From Nitrosomonadales bacterium (GTDB taxonomy: Bacteria > Pseudomonadota > Gammaproteobacteria > Burkholderiales > Gallionellaceae), in the NCBI GenBank assembly GCA_023259055.1, contig JAHFQZ010000003.1, positions 62,001 through 126,000 on the forward strand: a stretch of 64,000 bases of DNA, in the 5' to 3' direction. Under the pieces are notes generated by a model. It was not told where the DNA came from, did no database searches, and saw nothing but the letters and a program-made list of their open reading frames with translations. This document shows, in pieces, positions 1 to 8,482 of this stretch; the first letter of the stretch is position 1; each line of letters starts with the position of its first letter. A program made the translations under genes and the position numbers.

Positions 1-765
1 CGCTTCACGCAGCACCTCTTCGTCGATGAAAAAATTTCCGGTGCATGAGCGACTGTCGCGAGTCAAAATTACATGCGCCGCGTCTGCCACGATGGCAGGT
101 TTGCGCGAAGCGTTCAGTATCGCTTCGGGAAAATTGAATTCAACCGCGGCGGTGGCTATGGTGGTGCGCGGCCAGAGGCAATTCACCGCGATACCTTTAG
201 CATACTTGTTGTCGGCAGCAAATTCGCGCGCCATGCCCAGTGTGCATAAACTCATGCCGAATTTTGAAATGGTGTAGGCCAAGTGCGGCGCAAACCATTT
301 GGCGTCCAAGTTGAGCGGCGGCGACAAAGTCAGGATATGTGGATTATCCGCCTGCCTGAGGTAAGGAATGCAGGCCTGCGACATCAAAAAAGTTGCGCGC
401 ATATTTACGTCCCACATCAGGTCGAGCTTCTTTGCAGGCGTCTCCAGCGTGCCGCTCAGGCTGATTGCACTGGCGTTGTTCACCAACACATCGATGCCGC
501 CGAATTTCTCCACGGTTTGCGCAACTGCCGCCTGGATCGCCTGTTCATCACGTACGTCCAGCTGGAGCGCCAGCGCCTGTCCGCCAGCTTGCGCTACCTC
601 ATCGGCAACGCTGTGTATCGTGCCGGGTAATTTTGGATGTGGCGCCACCGTCTTGCCGGTGATCACCACATTTGCGCCGTCACGCGCGCAGCGCAACGCG
701 ATCTCACGCCCGATGCCGCGACTGGAACCCGTGATGAAAATCGTTTTGCCATGCACGCTGGACAT
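1..765 (-). CDS. HSDL2-like short-chain dehydrogenase, 3' end cut by window edge
   Basis: I translated this by hand on the minus strand; the first 255 codons are present and the frame is still open at base 1. The N-terminus carries the NAD(P)-binding motif TGSSRGIG (residues 12-19), then NNAS near residue 95, and the catalytic YxxxK as YTISK followed by FGMSLCTLGMAREF. That stretch and the later CLWPRTTIATAA are close to the HSDL2 branch of the SDR superfamily, whose substrate is not well defined but which is linked to lipid metabolism. The neighbouring fadE fits a fatty-acid role, which is an inference. Whether a C-terminal SCP2 domain follows, as in animal HSDL2, cannot be seen. Confidence 0.85.
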   Translation of the reverse strand, partial: MSSVHGKTIFITGSSRGIGREIALRCARDGANVVITGKTVAPHPKLPGTIHSVADEVAQAGGQALALQLDVRDEQAIQAAVAQTVEKFGGIDVLVNNASAISLSGTLETPAKKLDLMWDVNMRATFLMSQACIPYLRQADNPHILTLSPPLNLDAKWFAPHLAYTISKFGMSLCTLGMAREFAADNKYAKGIAVNCLWPRTTIATAAVEFNFPEAILNASRKPAIVADAAHVILTRDSRSCTGNFFIDEEVLREA

Positions 766-784
766 AATCAACAACCCCTGTTTG

Positions 785-874
785 TCCGCAGATTACGCAG
801 ATTAAACGGATTTCAAAATCCAAACCTGATGAAGCCGGGAATCAATCTGCGTGAATCTGTGTAATCTGCGGATT
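785..874. repeat. Inverted-repeat element, simple form (copy 1 of 5)
   Basis: This element begins TCCGCAGATTACGCAGATT and ends with the inverse AATCTGTGTAATCTGCGGA. The same two arms recur at 9911, 15163, 24391 and 45089. It lies between the SDR gene and the 3' end of fadE, so it could also act as a transcript-end hairpin. The centre differs between copies. Confidence 0.85.
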
Positions 875-878
875 AATT

Positions 879-3314
879 TTATTTTCCTGCACGTAACTCT
901 TCCGCCGCGAAATCATCCACCATGATGACCTTGCGGCGCAGCGCGTAGTCGCGTTCCAGCAGCAGTGCTTGTTCGGCGCTGATGATGCCCCTGTCGCGAG
1001 CTTCCGAGATGCGCGGCAATTCTTCCAATTCCTTCAGCCTGCCTGTCTTGCGCGCCTCTTCCAGCTCGGCAAGCAGCGGCTCATTAGCCAGCGTGCTGGC
1101 AAGCGCGGCTTCCAGTGCACCAACGGCGTCGAGTTCGTCTTCGGGAATGTATATGCCTGCGGTCAAACGATCGCGAGCCGCGCCGGGTTGCATCAATAAG
1201 GTGGCAATTTGATGCCCGAGTTGGTCGGAGGCCGGCAACAGGCGCCGCCCCAGTGGAAAAATCAATACACTCAACAGGCCGCGTACCAAGGCATTCGGAA
1301 AATTCTGGATTACTCCTTCGAAGGCTTGCTGGATCTTGTACAACGCGTCCTGCATTGCCCAATGCATCAACGGCAAATCCTCGGCAGGGCGACCGTCATT
1401 CTCGAAGCGTTTCAGTGTCGCCGAGCACAGGTAAAGCTGGCTCAACACATCGCCCAAGCGTGCGGAGATCTTTTCGCGCCGTTTCAGCGAGCCGCCCAGC
1501 GCAGCCATGGCGATATCCGCGCTTAAGGCAAAGGCTGCCGAGAAGCGCGTCATCTGCTGGTAGTAGCGGCGGGTTTCGATTCCATCGGGTGTGCGTATGC
1601 CATGACCGGCAGTCAGGCCAAACACAAAGCTGCGCGCAGCGTTGCTCAGGGCAAAACTGATATGCCCGAATAATGCATCGTCGAATTGATGCAGGGCGCG
1701 GTTGTGGTCATGATCTTGCGTAGCCGCGATTTCTTTCAGCACATAAGGATGTGAGCGGATCGCTCCCTGCCCGAAGATCATCAGCGTGCGCGTCAGAATA
1801 TTCGCGCCTTCCACGGTGATGGCGACAGGCATTTGCTGATAAAAACGCCCCAGATAATTGTCCGGCCCCAGACAAATGCCCTTGCCCCCATGCACATCCA
1901 TCGCGTCGTTGACGACGATGCGACAGCGCTCGGTAGAGTGGTATTTGATGATGGCAGAGACCACTGAGGGCTTTTCGCCCATGTCCACAGCCAATGCAGT
2001 GAACTGGCGGGCCGCATCGACCATGTAGGTATGTGCGCCGATGCGCGCCAGCGGTTCTTCAATTCCTTCGAATTTGCCGATAGGCACCTTGAATTGTTTG
2101 CGCACACGGCTGTACGCTCCGGTGGTGCGTACGGCCAACTTCATGCCCCCCATGCTGCTTGCGGGCAGCGAAATCGAACGGCCTGCCGCCAGGCATTCCA
2201 TCAGCATGCGCCAGCCTTGTCCCACACGGGATGTTCCGCCGATGATGTAATTCATTGGAATAAACACGTCTTTACCCTGCGTCGGACCATTCAAAAAAGC
2301 AGAATTCAGCGGGAAGTGGCGGCGGCCAATTTGTACTCCCGGTGTGTCAGTAGGAACCAGTGCGAGTGTGATACCGCGACTAGGCTCTCCGCCGAGCAGG
2401 TGATTCGGGTCATACAGCTTGAACGCGAGGCCGAGTAATGTCGCCACCGGGGCCAGTGTGATGTAACGTTTCTCCCAGGTAAGGCGCACGCCCAGGACAT
2501 TCTGCTGCCCGGCATATTCCCCGTAACACACCACGCCGAAATCAGGAATCGCGCCTGCATCCGATCCGGCGAATGGGCCCGTCAGCGCGAAACAGGGCAC
2601 TTCCTTACCCTGTGCGAGACGGTGCAGATATTTTTCCTTCTGTTCGTTCGTTCCGTAGTGCAGCAATAGCTCGGCAGGTCCCAGGGAATTCGGCACCATC
2701 ACTGTCACCGCTGCCGTTCCGCTGCGCGAAGCCACTTTGCACACTACTGCCGAATGAGCCTGTGCGGAAAATTCAAGCCCGCCATAACGTTTCGGAATGA
2801 TCATGCCGAAGAAGCCCTTGTCCCTGATGAATTGCCATACCTCAGGAGACAGATCGGCACGATTGTGGGTGATATCCCAATCGTCCAGCATGGCACACAG
2901 TTGCTCGACTTCGTTATCCAGAAAGGCTTGTTCCTCGCTGCTCAGGGAAGGTTTGGGAAATGCAAGCAGCTTGTTCCAGTCCGGGTTGCCGCTGAACAAC
3001 TCGCCATCCCACCACACAGTGCCTGCATCGATCGCCTCTTGTTCGGTGGCAGAAATTTGCGGCAGAAATTTGCGGAAGATTTTAAGTACTGTGCCGCTTA
3101 TCACAATGCGGCGCATGAAAGGAATTCCGAAGAACACAATATATGCGAACAGTATGGAACCAACCACCATCAGTACGGTGTCTGAAAAGCGCTGCTGAAT
3201 CGCGATCACCGGCACGATCACCATCACCGCCAGTACCCAGCTGGTGATCGAAGCACGGAAAAAAGCCAGCAACAACATTATCGCCAGCACCATCACAACC
3301 ATCAGTATCTCCAT
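879..3314 (-). CDS. fadE: Acyl-CoA dehydrogenase FadE
   Basis: This 811-residue protein catalyses the first, FAD-dependent step of fatty-acid beta-oxidation. Its length matches the long, membrane-associated FadE type (about 815 residues in E. coli). Residues 1-65 are hydrophobic and probably form two membrane segments. The acyl-CoA dehydrogenase core spans roughly residues 110-530 (for example GFFGMIIPKRYGGLEFS, ALTGPFAGSDAG, and TVEGANILTRTLMIFGQGA). A C-terminal DUF1974-type domain follows to about residue 790. The start is supported by AAGGTG a few bases upstream. An upstream-facing SDR lies on the same strand. It is somewhat unexpected if the host is an iron-oxidising autotroph. Confidence 0.96.
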   Translation of the reverse strand: MEILMVVMVLAIMLLLAFFRASITSWVLAVMVIVPVIAIQQRFSDTVLMVVGSILFAYIVFFGIPFMRRIVISGTVLKIFRKFLPQISATEQEAIDAGTVWWDGELFSGNPDWNKLLAFPKPSLSSEEQAFLDNEVEQLCAMLDDWDITHNRADLSPEVWQFIRDKGFFGMIIPKRYGGLEFSAQAHSAVVCKVASRSGTAAVTVMVPNSLGPAELLLHYGTNEQKEKYLHRLAQGKEVPCFALTGPFAGSDAGAIPDFGVVCYGEYAGQQNVLGVRLTWEKRYITLAPVATLLGLAFKLYDPNHLLGGEPSRGITLALVPTDTPGVQIGRRHFPLNSAFLNGPTQGKDVFIPMNYIIGGTSRVGQGWRMLMECLAAGRSISLPASSMGGMKLAVRTTGAYSRVRKQFKVPIGKFEGIEEPLARIGAHTYMVDAARQFTALAVDMGEKPSVVSAIIKYHSTERCRIVVNDAMDVHGGKGICLGPDNYLGRFYQQMPVAITVEGANILTRTLMIFGQGAIRSHPYVLKEIAATQDHDHNRALHQFDDALFGHISFALSNAARSFVFGLTAGHGIRTPDGIETRRYYQQMTRFSAAFALSADIAMAALGGSLKRREKISARLGDVLSQLYLCSATLKRFENDGRPAEDLPLMHWAMQDALYKIQQAFEGVIQNFPNALVRGLLSVLIFPLGRRLLPASDQLGHQIATLLMQPGAARDRLTAGIYIPEDELDAVGALEAALASTLANEPLLAELEEARKTGRLKELEELPRISEARDRGIISAEQALLLERDYALRRKVIMVDDFAAEELRAGK

Positions 3315-3482
3315 CGCCGCACCTTGATTTGTTTTATGTGAATGGGCTAACTTTAACGCTTGGCCGACGGACTGACAATGGTTGCCGCAATTTATTTCTG
3401 GTGATCAGTAATTGCGTGACAGCCAGCTCGCCATCCTCGTGGGATGGGCGCGCATCGCTTTGCTCATCGTTGTTTCACTTGC

Positions 3483-4031
3483 TTACATGATGTACGGCAA
3501 GAACATCTTGGTTCTCTTCATGTACTTCTGGTATTCCTCACCGAAATAGCGGATATTTTCGATTTCTTCGACGAACGCGGTGGTCACGAGTAAACCGCTC
3601 GCGGTTACTGCGAGAACGCCCGCAACCACTGAGGGCTGCTTGAAGAAAAACCCCCAGCAGAGGAAGAGCAGCGAGGCGTACATTGGGTGCCTGATGTAGC
3701 GGTATATACCGGAGGTTACCAGGGTGGTGGTCTTCTCAAATTCGAGCAATGGCACATCGTCGCGATTGGTGTCAGGTTTACCGGGCAGTTGTAACAGTGC
3801 GAGGCTAAAAAGAACCAGAAGCAGGGAGGCAAAAAACAAAAGCCCGGAAATGAGTTGATGGGTGGGATTCGCGACAACGTGCCAGAAACGCATGTTCAGC
3901 ACGAAAAGTCCAAGCATGCACTCCCAGGCAAGAAAACGGTAGAACCCGTGTGAGCCAGGCTTGCGCAGGGAAGCCCGAGATACAAAGGCCAGTGCCAGTG
4001 TTACAACAATAATTATGATGCCTTCCCGCAC
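3483..4031 (-). CDS. ICMT-like membrane methyltransferase family protein
   Basis: This 182-residue protein has about four or five hydrophobic segments and the family signature IRHPMYASLLFLCWG near residue 115, followed by an EE...YxxYMKRT tail. These are the SAM-binding features of the isoprenylcysteine carboxyl methyltransferase/phospholipid methyltransferase fold. Bacterial members are poorly characterised and the substrate cannot be read from sequence. The GTG start at 4031 is chosen because AGGAGG lies six bases upstream. A second, longer protein with the same motif is encoded at 52575. Confidence 0.8.
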   Translation of the reverse strand: MREGIIIIVVTLALAFVSRASLRKPGSHGFYRFLAWECMLGLFVLNMRFWHVVANPTHQLISGLLFFASLLLVLFSLALLQLPGKPDTNRDDVPLLEFEKTTTLVTSGIYRYIRHPMYASLLFLCWGFFFKQPSVVAGVLAVTASGLLVTTAFVEEIENIRYFGEEYQKYMKRTKMFLPYIM

Positions 4032-4419
4032 AGTTGTCCTCCTGTTTTATGGAGGGGCAGATTTAGCCCGACTTGTCATTGTATGCCTTGACTACGCTTG
4101 CGCCTTGTCAGCAAAACACTGACACCAATATCAGTCTTTCCCTTATAAAAAAATATCAGAGATAGGAATAGTATCATTTCAAGCGAGTGTAATTATGTAA
4201 GAAAAAAGACAGGAAACGGTGGGCATGAAGATTCTCTTGATAGTAATTATTGATCACGATTCTCTCCGTGTATGTTTGACTTGATACTTTGAAATACAGC
4301 CAGGCGTTGAGGTGGTCGATGAAGCGGCTGAGCTGCTGGAACATTCCTAAGCGATCCACAAATCATGATCAGTCTAATTTTAATGGATTCGTTTTTAATA
4401 AATAAAATAGGGGGCTGTC
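4032..4419. other. 388-base intergenic region between divergent genes
   Basis: This gap holds the upstream regions of the minus-strand methyltransferase gene and of the plus-strand membrane protein gene. It is AT-rich. A 61-codon minus-strand frame at 4174-4359 exists but has no clear ribosome-binding site and resembles nothing I know. I see no RNA gene or repeat. Confidence 0.5.
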
Positions 4420-5034
4420 ATGTCTAGTATTCTCGGCCAGGTTTCTTACCCGGTTTTCCTTTATGGCGTGTTTGTTTTCTTTATATTCGCCAGTATTTTT
4501 TCCTTTATCGTGGGCGTAAGTTTTGCATTGCGCAACGCCACGATGTTGCGGTTTTTCGATTTCATGAACAAGAATATTTCCACGCGCAGAGCGCTCAAGC
4601 CCCTGGCTATGCCGCGCTTTGTCGAACCCGCGCTGCTTAAGCATCCCACCCTGCTCGGTGCCGGAATCATTCTGGGTGCCGCCATTTCGATCTTTCTGCT
4701 AAGAGATGTCGATGCCAGCGTCTTCCAGCCCTTGTTTCTCGGCGCGTTCCCGTATTTCACAGCGGCGCTGCTGGCGAGTTACGCCAAATCGTTTTTATTG
4801 ATCGGGAATGGTATCTGTGTGGCGGTGGGGCTGTTGATACTGTTCTTTCCGCAATTGTTGTCGATCATAGAAGCCTATACCGACAAGTGGCTTACCCTGC
4901 GTAAGCCGACTCGCCCATTGGGTCAAATGCATCACGATGTCGATAAATGGGTCTTGGCGCATCCCACAGTTTTCGGAGCCACCTTGAGTATCTTGTCGTT
5001 AGGTTTGTTTGCATCGATGTACGCGCGTTTCTGA
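4420..5034 (+). CDS. Hypothetical membrane protein with internal duplication
   Basis: I do not recognise this 204-residue family. It has about four to five hydrophobic segments. Its two halves resemble each other: residues around 25-90 (VGVSFALRN..., STRRALKPLAMP, LLKHPTLLGAGIILG) align with residues around 136-200 (VGLLILFF..., LTLRKPTRPLGQM, VLAHPTVFGATLSIL). The pattern is membrane segment, charged loop with TRR/LRK and Pro-Leu, then HPT-[LV]-x-GA leading into another membrane segment. GGGG lies six bases before the ATG. It is flanked by intergenic DNA on both sides, so it is probably transcribed alone. Confidence 0.75.
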   Translation: MSSILGQVSYPVFLYGVFVFFIFASIFSFIVGVSFALRNATMLRFFDFMNKNISTRRALKPLAMPRFVEPALLKHPTLLGAGIILGAAISIFLLRDVDASVFQPLFLGAFPYFTAALLASYAKSFLLIGNGICVAVGLLILFFPQLLSIIEAYTDKWLTLRKPTRPLGQMHHDVDKWVLAHPTVFGATLSILSLGLFASMYARF

Positions 5035-5204
5035 CCCGGTAGCACGAGCCAACTAAAAAGAAAATTCTGCGAGACCGATAATTATATCAGCCTGATCTAT
5101 TTGGTTAGGTCACTGATGTTCCGCTTTCAACAAGATTTGCCAAGCAGCTACTCAGGGCTCAAAGAAATAACTAATCAATCGGGAAGATTAAAAGAGGCAC
5201 TGCT

Positions 5205-5651
5205 TTAGTGTCTACTTCGCCCATCTAAGACGGGGTCACCGGGTTTAAAATCATATAATTGAGTGCTCAGTACCGCCTTAAACAGACTGCCATCCATATT
5301 GATGTGCTGAATCAAGCATTCCTTCAAGATAAAGATGAGATCATTTTCTTTTAATTTAGACCAAATGCTATTTTTAGCCATCACCCCATCTTTTATTTGC
5401 TTGAACTTGCTTAGCATTTCTCGATGAGCAAGCTTGTGCTGGTTAAAGTCAAAATTGAGCGCTCGCGCAATATTTTCCTCAACTACAAAATAGGCGCATA
5501 AATCTTTTTCAAATAGTTCAAACGCTTCTAACAGAACCTCAAAGTTCCCTGTTTCAATTGACCGTTCTATTACCATAATTATGGTATGCAAATTCTGGTG
5601 TTCTGAATCGATGATCCTGTTTCCAACGCTTAGCTCATTTGAAAATGGCAT
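5205..5651 (-). CDS. Bacteriohemerythrin-like protein with one substituted ligand
   Basis: This 148-residue four-helix protein resembles O2/NO-binding bacteriohemerythrins. Expected diiron ligands are visible as His18 (DSEHQNL), Glu58 (VVEEN), His72 and His76 (QHKLAHRE), His116 and Asp120 (QHINMD). At the position where the family has HF..EE, 36 residues after the first His, this protein has Tyr54 (AYFVVEE). The final His-to-Asp spacing is four instead of the usual five. The fold is therefore clear but oxygen binding is uncertain. A 34-codon frame ends 64 bases upstream. No strong ribosome-binding site is seen. Confidence 0.8.
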   Translation of the reverse strand: MPFSNELSVGNRIIDSEHQNLHTIIMVIERSIETGNFEVLLEAFELFEKDLCAYFVVEENIARALNFDFNQHKLAHREMLSKFKQIKDGVMAKNSIWSKLKENDLIFILKECLIQHINMDGSLFKAVLSTQLYDFKPGDPVLDGRSRH

Positions 5652-6066
5652 GATGGTTATCCGATTTCTAGTCGATTTCCGGAAGGGATTACCCGCTGCG
5701 GTTTAATAACTTCCATCAGGCACCCCGCCAAACCAGTTTCACCAACCTGTGCTTCTGGCAGTTAAGGCTGTCGTTCTCTTGATTAATGGGTTGCAGGGTT
5801 GACGTGTTTTCCAGAACCATGACTTTTCCCCCGTTGCTTGAAGCCTGTTTGCCATCCGCACAAGATCCCATGCTGCATGTAATTCGGTTATTGGGACCAA
5901 TCGTTAATACGCTGTTTGTTGGGAAGATTTAAACTGCGTCAGGTGAGATGCTGTTCCGTTGCACGCGAATTGGGCATCGGTATTTGGCTGATTATGTTGT
6001 GGGAACTGGTGAAGTTCGTTGTCAGTGTTTTGCTGACAGGACGCTGGGTGCGACTGATAGTAACGG
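5652..6066. other. 415-base region between hemerythrin and response regulator genes
   Basis: This gap lies downstream of the response regulator and upstream of the hemerythrin gene, both on the minus strand. It contains one short frame with a good ribosome-binding site (5716-5820, listed separately). An 81-codon plus-strand frame beginning at 5916 runs into the regulator gene and is probably a shadow. I see no RNA gene or repeat. Confidence 0.5.
5716..5820 (-). CDS. Possible small protein, 34 residues
   Basis: This short frame starts MVLENTSTLQ and ends LVKLVWRGA. Its ATG is preceded by GGGGGA at about six bases, which is a strong ribosome-binding site, and it sits upstream of the hemerythrin gene on the same strand. 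The frame also extends 16 codons further upstream to another ATG. There is no recognisable domain, so this is only a candidate small gene or leader peptide. Confidence 0.25.
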   Translation of the reverse strand: MVLENTSTLQPINQENDSLNCQKHRLVKLVWRGA

Positions 6067-6699
6067 TTATTTCAAAAGATGATGATCAACAACGTATTGC
6101 ATTATCTCGACGTTATTGCGCATCTGCATTTTCTCCAGGATGCGAGTGCGGTAGGTGCTGACGGTTTTCACGCTCAGGGATAAAGTGTCGGCAATTTCTG
6201 AAATGGTTTTAGCCGAAGCAAATAGCAGGAAAATCTGGTATTCGCGATTCGACAGGGTCTCGTGCGGGAATTTCCCCTCCGGTCTTCTGACTTCGTTGGC
6301 AAGCATTTTGGCCACTGCCGGACTGATGTGCACCTTGCCGCTCACCGCACTGCGCACTGCTTCCACGACTTCCGTCGGCGCGCATTCCTTGTTCAGGTAG
6401 CCGGCTGCGCCAGCCTTGATGAGGCGCACAGCATATTGGTCTTCCGGGTAGATGCTGAGGATCAGTACCGGCAAATTCGGTTTTTCCTCCCGGAGTTGCT
6501 TGAGCAGGTCGATGCCGTTTATGCCCGGCATGGCAATATCGATCAACGCCACGTCACAGTCGTGGCTGCGAACCCAGTTCAGGACGTCGGTGCCGTTGGT
6601 GTGCTCTGCCACAATCTGCATATCGTGGTTTCTACTTATTATTTGCATCAATCCAAGGCGCACGACACTGTGGTCGTCCGCGATCAGAATACGGATCAT
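6067..6699 (-). CDS. NarL/FixJ-family response regulator
   Basis: This 210-residue protein is the DNA-binding partner of the kinase encoded just upstream. The receiver domain covers residues 1-120, with acidic residues in IADDH, the phosphoacceptor Asp in ALIDIAMPG near residue 55 and the conserved Lys in NKECAP near 105. A LuxR-type helix-turn-helix follows at about 145-205 (LSNREYQIF...KTVSTYRTRILEKM). Its start overlaps the kinase stop by four bases, so the pair is translationally coupled. The regulated genes cannot be identified from this window. Confidence 0.93.
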   Translation of the reverse strand: MIRILIADDHSVVRLGLMQIISRNHDMQIVAEHTNGTDVLNWVRSHDCDVALIDIAMPGINGIDLLKQLREEKPNLPVLILSIYPEDQYAVRLIKAGAAGYLNKECAPTEVVEAVRSAVSGKVHISPAVAKMLANEVRRPEGKFPHETLSNREYQIFLLFASAKTISEIADTLSLSVKTVSTYRTRILEKMQMRNNVEIMQYVVDHHLLK

Positions 6700-8372
6700 G
6701 TTTTTTCCTCTTTGTTGCCTTTTGCAGATAGCGGCAATATTACCATCACGCTAAATCCGCCACCGGGCGGGGTGTTAAATTTAATCTGGCCATTCAGTTG
6801 TTCGGTGCGCTCACGCATGCCGCGTATTCCATAGGAGCTTGGCGAAGCGACGCAATCTTTTGGCATGCCGCGCCCATTGTCGATGATCGACAGGACAACT
6901 TCTTCGTCGTTGTGGTGGAATTCAACCTCCACCATCGTTGCGTCGGAATGCCGCGAAATATTGGTAAGTGCTTCCTGAAAAATGCGGAACAGAGCAATCG
7001 AGTATTGTTTGTCCAGCTTGCCTCTATCCTCGATACAATTCACCCAATATTCGATGCCGGTGCGCTGGTGAAATTGCTCGCACTGCCATTCGATGGCTGC
7101 CAGCAGGCCGAGATCGTCGAGCACGGTCGGGCGCAGATCGGTGATGATGCGCCGCGTGATGCTCATCGCATTATCGATCAATTGCGACATCGATTTGACG
7201 TGCTCAAGAACCGGCGCCGCCTCATCGTTTGCAGGCAGCTTTTCTGTCAACCAGTAAACATCTATTTTGAGGGCAGTCAGCGTGCCGCCCAATTCGTCGT
7301 GGATTTCGCGCGCGATATTGGTTTGCTCTTCCTCGCGCACGGTCTGTAGGTGCGATGAAAGGTCGCGCAGTTGCTTGTTAGTGGCCGATTGATTTTTCCA
7401 GTTACGGTAGATCAACCAGGACGATATCAGCAGGGCCAGACAAAACAGGGCTGCCAGCACGGATGTCTTGATAGCCTGATCCTTCCACTGCGTCATGTAT
7501 TCGTCTGTGGCCCTGCCGACGATGACATAGAGGGGAAAATTATCTACCCTGAGGGCGGCGAATTTCCGTTCTATGCCGTCAATCGTGTGATGGGTGATAT
7601 ACGTTCCGACGTTTCGACCCGATTGAACCAGTTCGTGCAACTCAGGTACAGCGAGTTTCTCGCCTATGACGTTGCCGAAGTCTGCAGGCGCCGGATAGGC
7701 GGCGAAGACTCTCTGTTCTGTATCGCGCAGGGAAATGGATCCGTGCTGGCCGATATCGATGGTTGAAAAAGTTTTCGTAAGATGCTCCAGCGCAAAGTTT
7801 ACATAGACTACCCCGCCGAATGAGCCATCCGGCAGATGGATAGGTCGTGAAATGGGGACGGCCCATTTTTTGTCGATGCGCGCAAATACCGGCGTGGCGA
7901 TCACCAATCCGGCTTTAGGGTTGTCGCGCTGGCGGATGAAGTATTCACGGTCGGAATTGTTCAGGTGAGCCATGGCATCCACGCCTGGACCATACCTGAC
8001 TATGCCATTGGCATCCGTTGCACGCAGGCTAAATATCGCGGGAATGCGCTCCTGCTGCCGTGCCATGAATGCATTCAACACTTGCCTGTCGATGCCATCG
8101 CCGGCAATTTGTCGCTCAATTTCGTCAGCGGCGGATAACAGTAATATATTGATTGCGTCCAGTTCCCCGCCAATGTCGTACGCCAGCAGCTTGGACATAT
8201 TCTGCGCCGTAATCTCGGCGTGCTCCTGAAACTCACCGTGGCTTTGGTATAACGAAAAAGCCACCATGCAAGCGACCAACAGGTTGATCAGCGCAACGCC
8301 CCCTGCCATCCACCGGAGGAAAGAAGAAGATTCCGCAATACCCGTGATATTTGTTGTGCTGTCGCTGAACAA
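6696..8372 (-). CDS. Membrane sensor histidine kinase (HisKA_3 type)
   Basis: This 558-residue kinase has a first membrane segment near residues 22-43 and a large periplasmic sensor region to about 300 that resembles a double-Cache/PDC domain (ANGIVRYGPG, SDREYFIRQRDNP, ISRPIHLPDGSFGGVV). A second membrane segment lies near 302-322. The cytoplasmic part carries the HisKA_3 phosphoacceptor box (NIAREIHDELGGTLTAL, near 355) and a HATPase domain (NISRHS, DNGRGMP, YGIRGMRER). The ligand is unknown. It shares four bases with the response regulator gene. A perfect CCGCTTAAGCGG palindrome lies about 30 bases upstream of its start. Confidence 0.93.
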   Translation of the reverse strand: MFSDSTTNITGIAESSSFLRWMAGGVALINLLVACMVAFSLYQSHGEFQEHAEITAQNMSKLLAYDIGGELDAINILLLSAADEIERQIAGDGIDRQVLNAFMARQQERIPAIFSLRATDANGIVRYGPGVDAMAHLNNSDREYFIRQRDNPKAGLVIATPVFARIDKKWAVPISRPIHLPDGSFGGVVYVNFALEHLTKTFSTIDIGQHGSISLRDTEQRVFAAYPAPADFGNVIGEKLAVPELHELVQSGRNVGTYITHHTIDGIERKFAALRVDNFPLYVIVGRATDEYMTQWKDQAIKTSVLAALFCLALLISSWLIYRNWKNQSATNKQLRDLSSHLQTVREEEQTNIAREIHDELGGTLTALKIDVYWLTEKLPANDEAAPVLEHVKSMSQLIDNAMSITRRIITDLRPTVLDDLGLLAAIEWQCEQFHQRTGIEYWVNCIEDRGKLDKQYSIALFRIFQEALTNISRHSDATMVEVEFHHNDEEVVLSIIDNGRGMPKDCVASPSSYGIRGMRERTEQLNGQIKFNTPPGGGFSVMVILPLSAKGNKEEKT

Positions 8373-8399
8373 TTCTCGTTTGCCTTTTGTATCGGCTAT

Positions 8400-8411
8400 C
8401 CGCTTAAGCGG
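8400..8411. promoter_or_regulatory. 12-bp perfect palindrome upstream of the kinase gene
   Basis: CCGCTTAAGCGG lies 28-39 bases upstream of the kinase start codon. Its symmetry and position would suit an operator, possibly for autoregulation by the NarL-type regulator, but such short palindromes also arise by chance. No second copy was noticed in the window. Confidence 0.25.
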
Positions 8412-8482
8412 TCAGTTTGTAGCAGAGTGAAAGATCTTTAAAAAGGCTATAAATGCCACGGGCAGATTATAGACAAAAAATG

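Noticed and set aside
4174..4359. 61-codon minus-strand frame (MDRLGMFQQL...)
   Set aside because: No ribosome-binding site and no known family; the plus strand is equally open in places. Kept only as a remark on the gap.
5916..6161. 81-codon plus-strand frame
   Set aside because: It runs into the response regulator gene on the other strand and has no similarity or ribosome-binding site.
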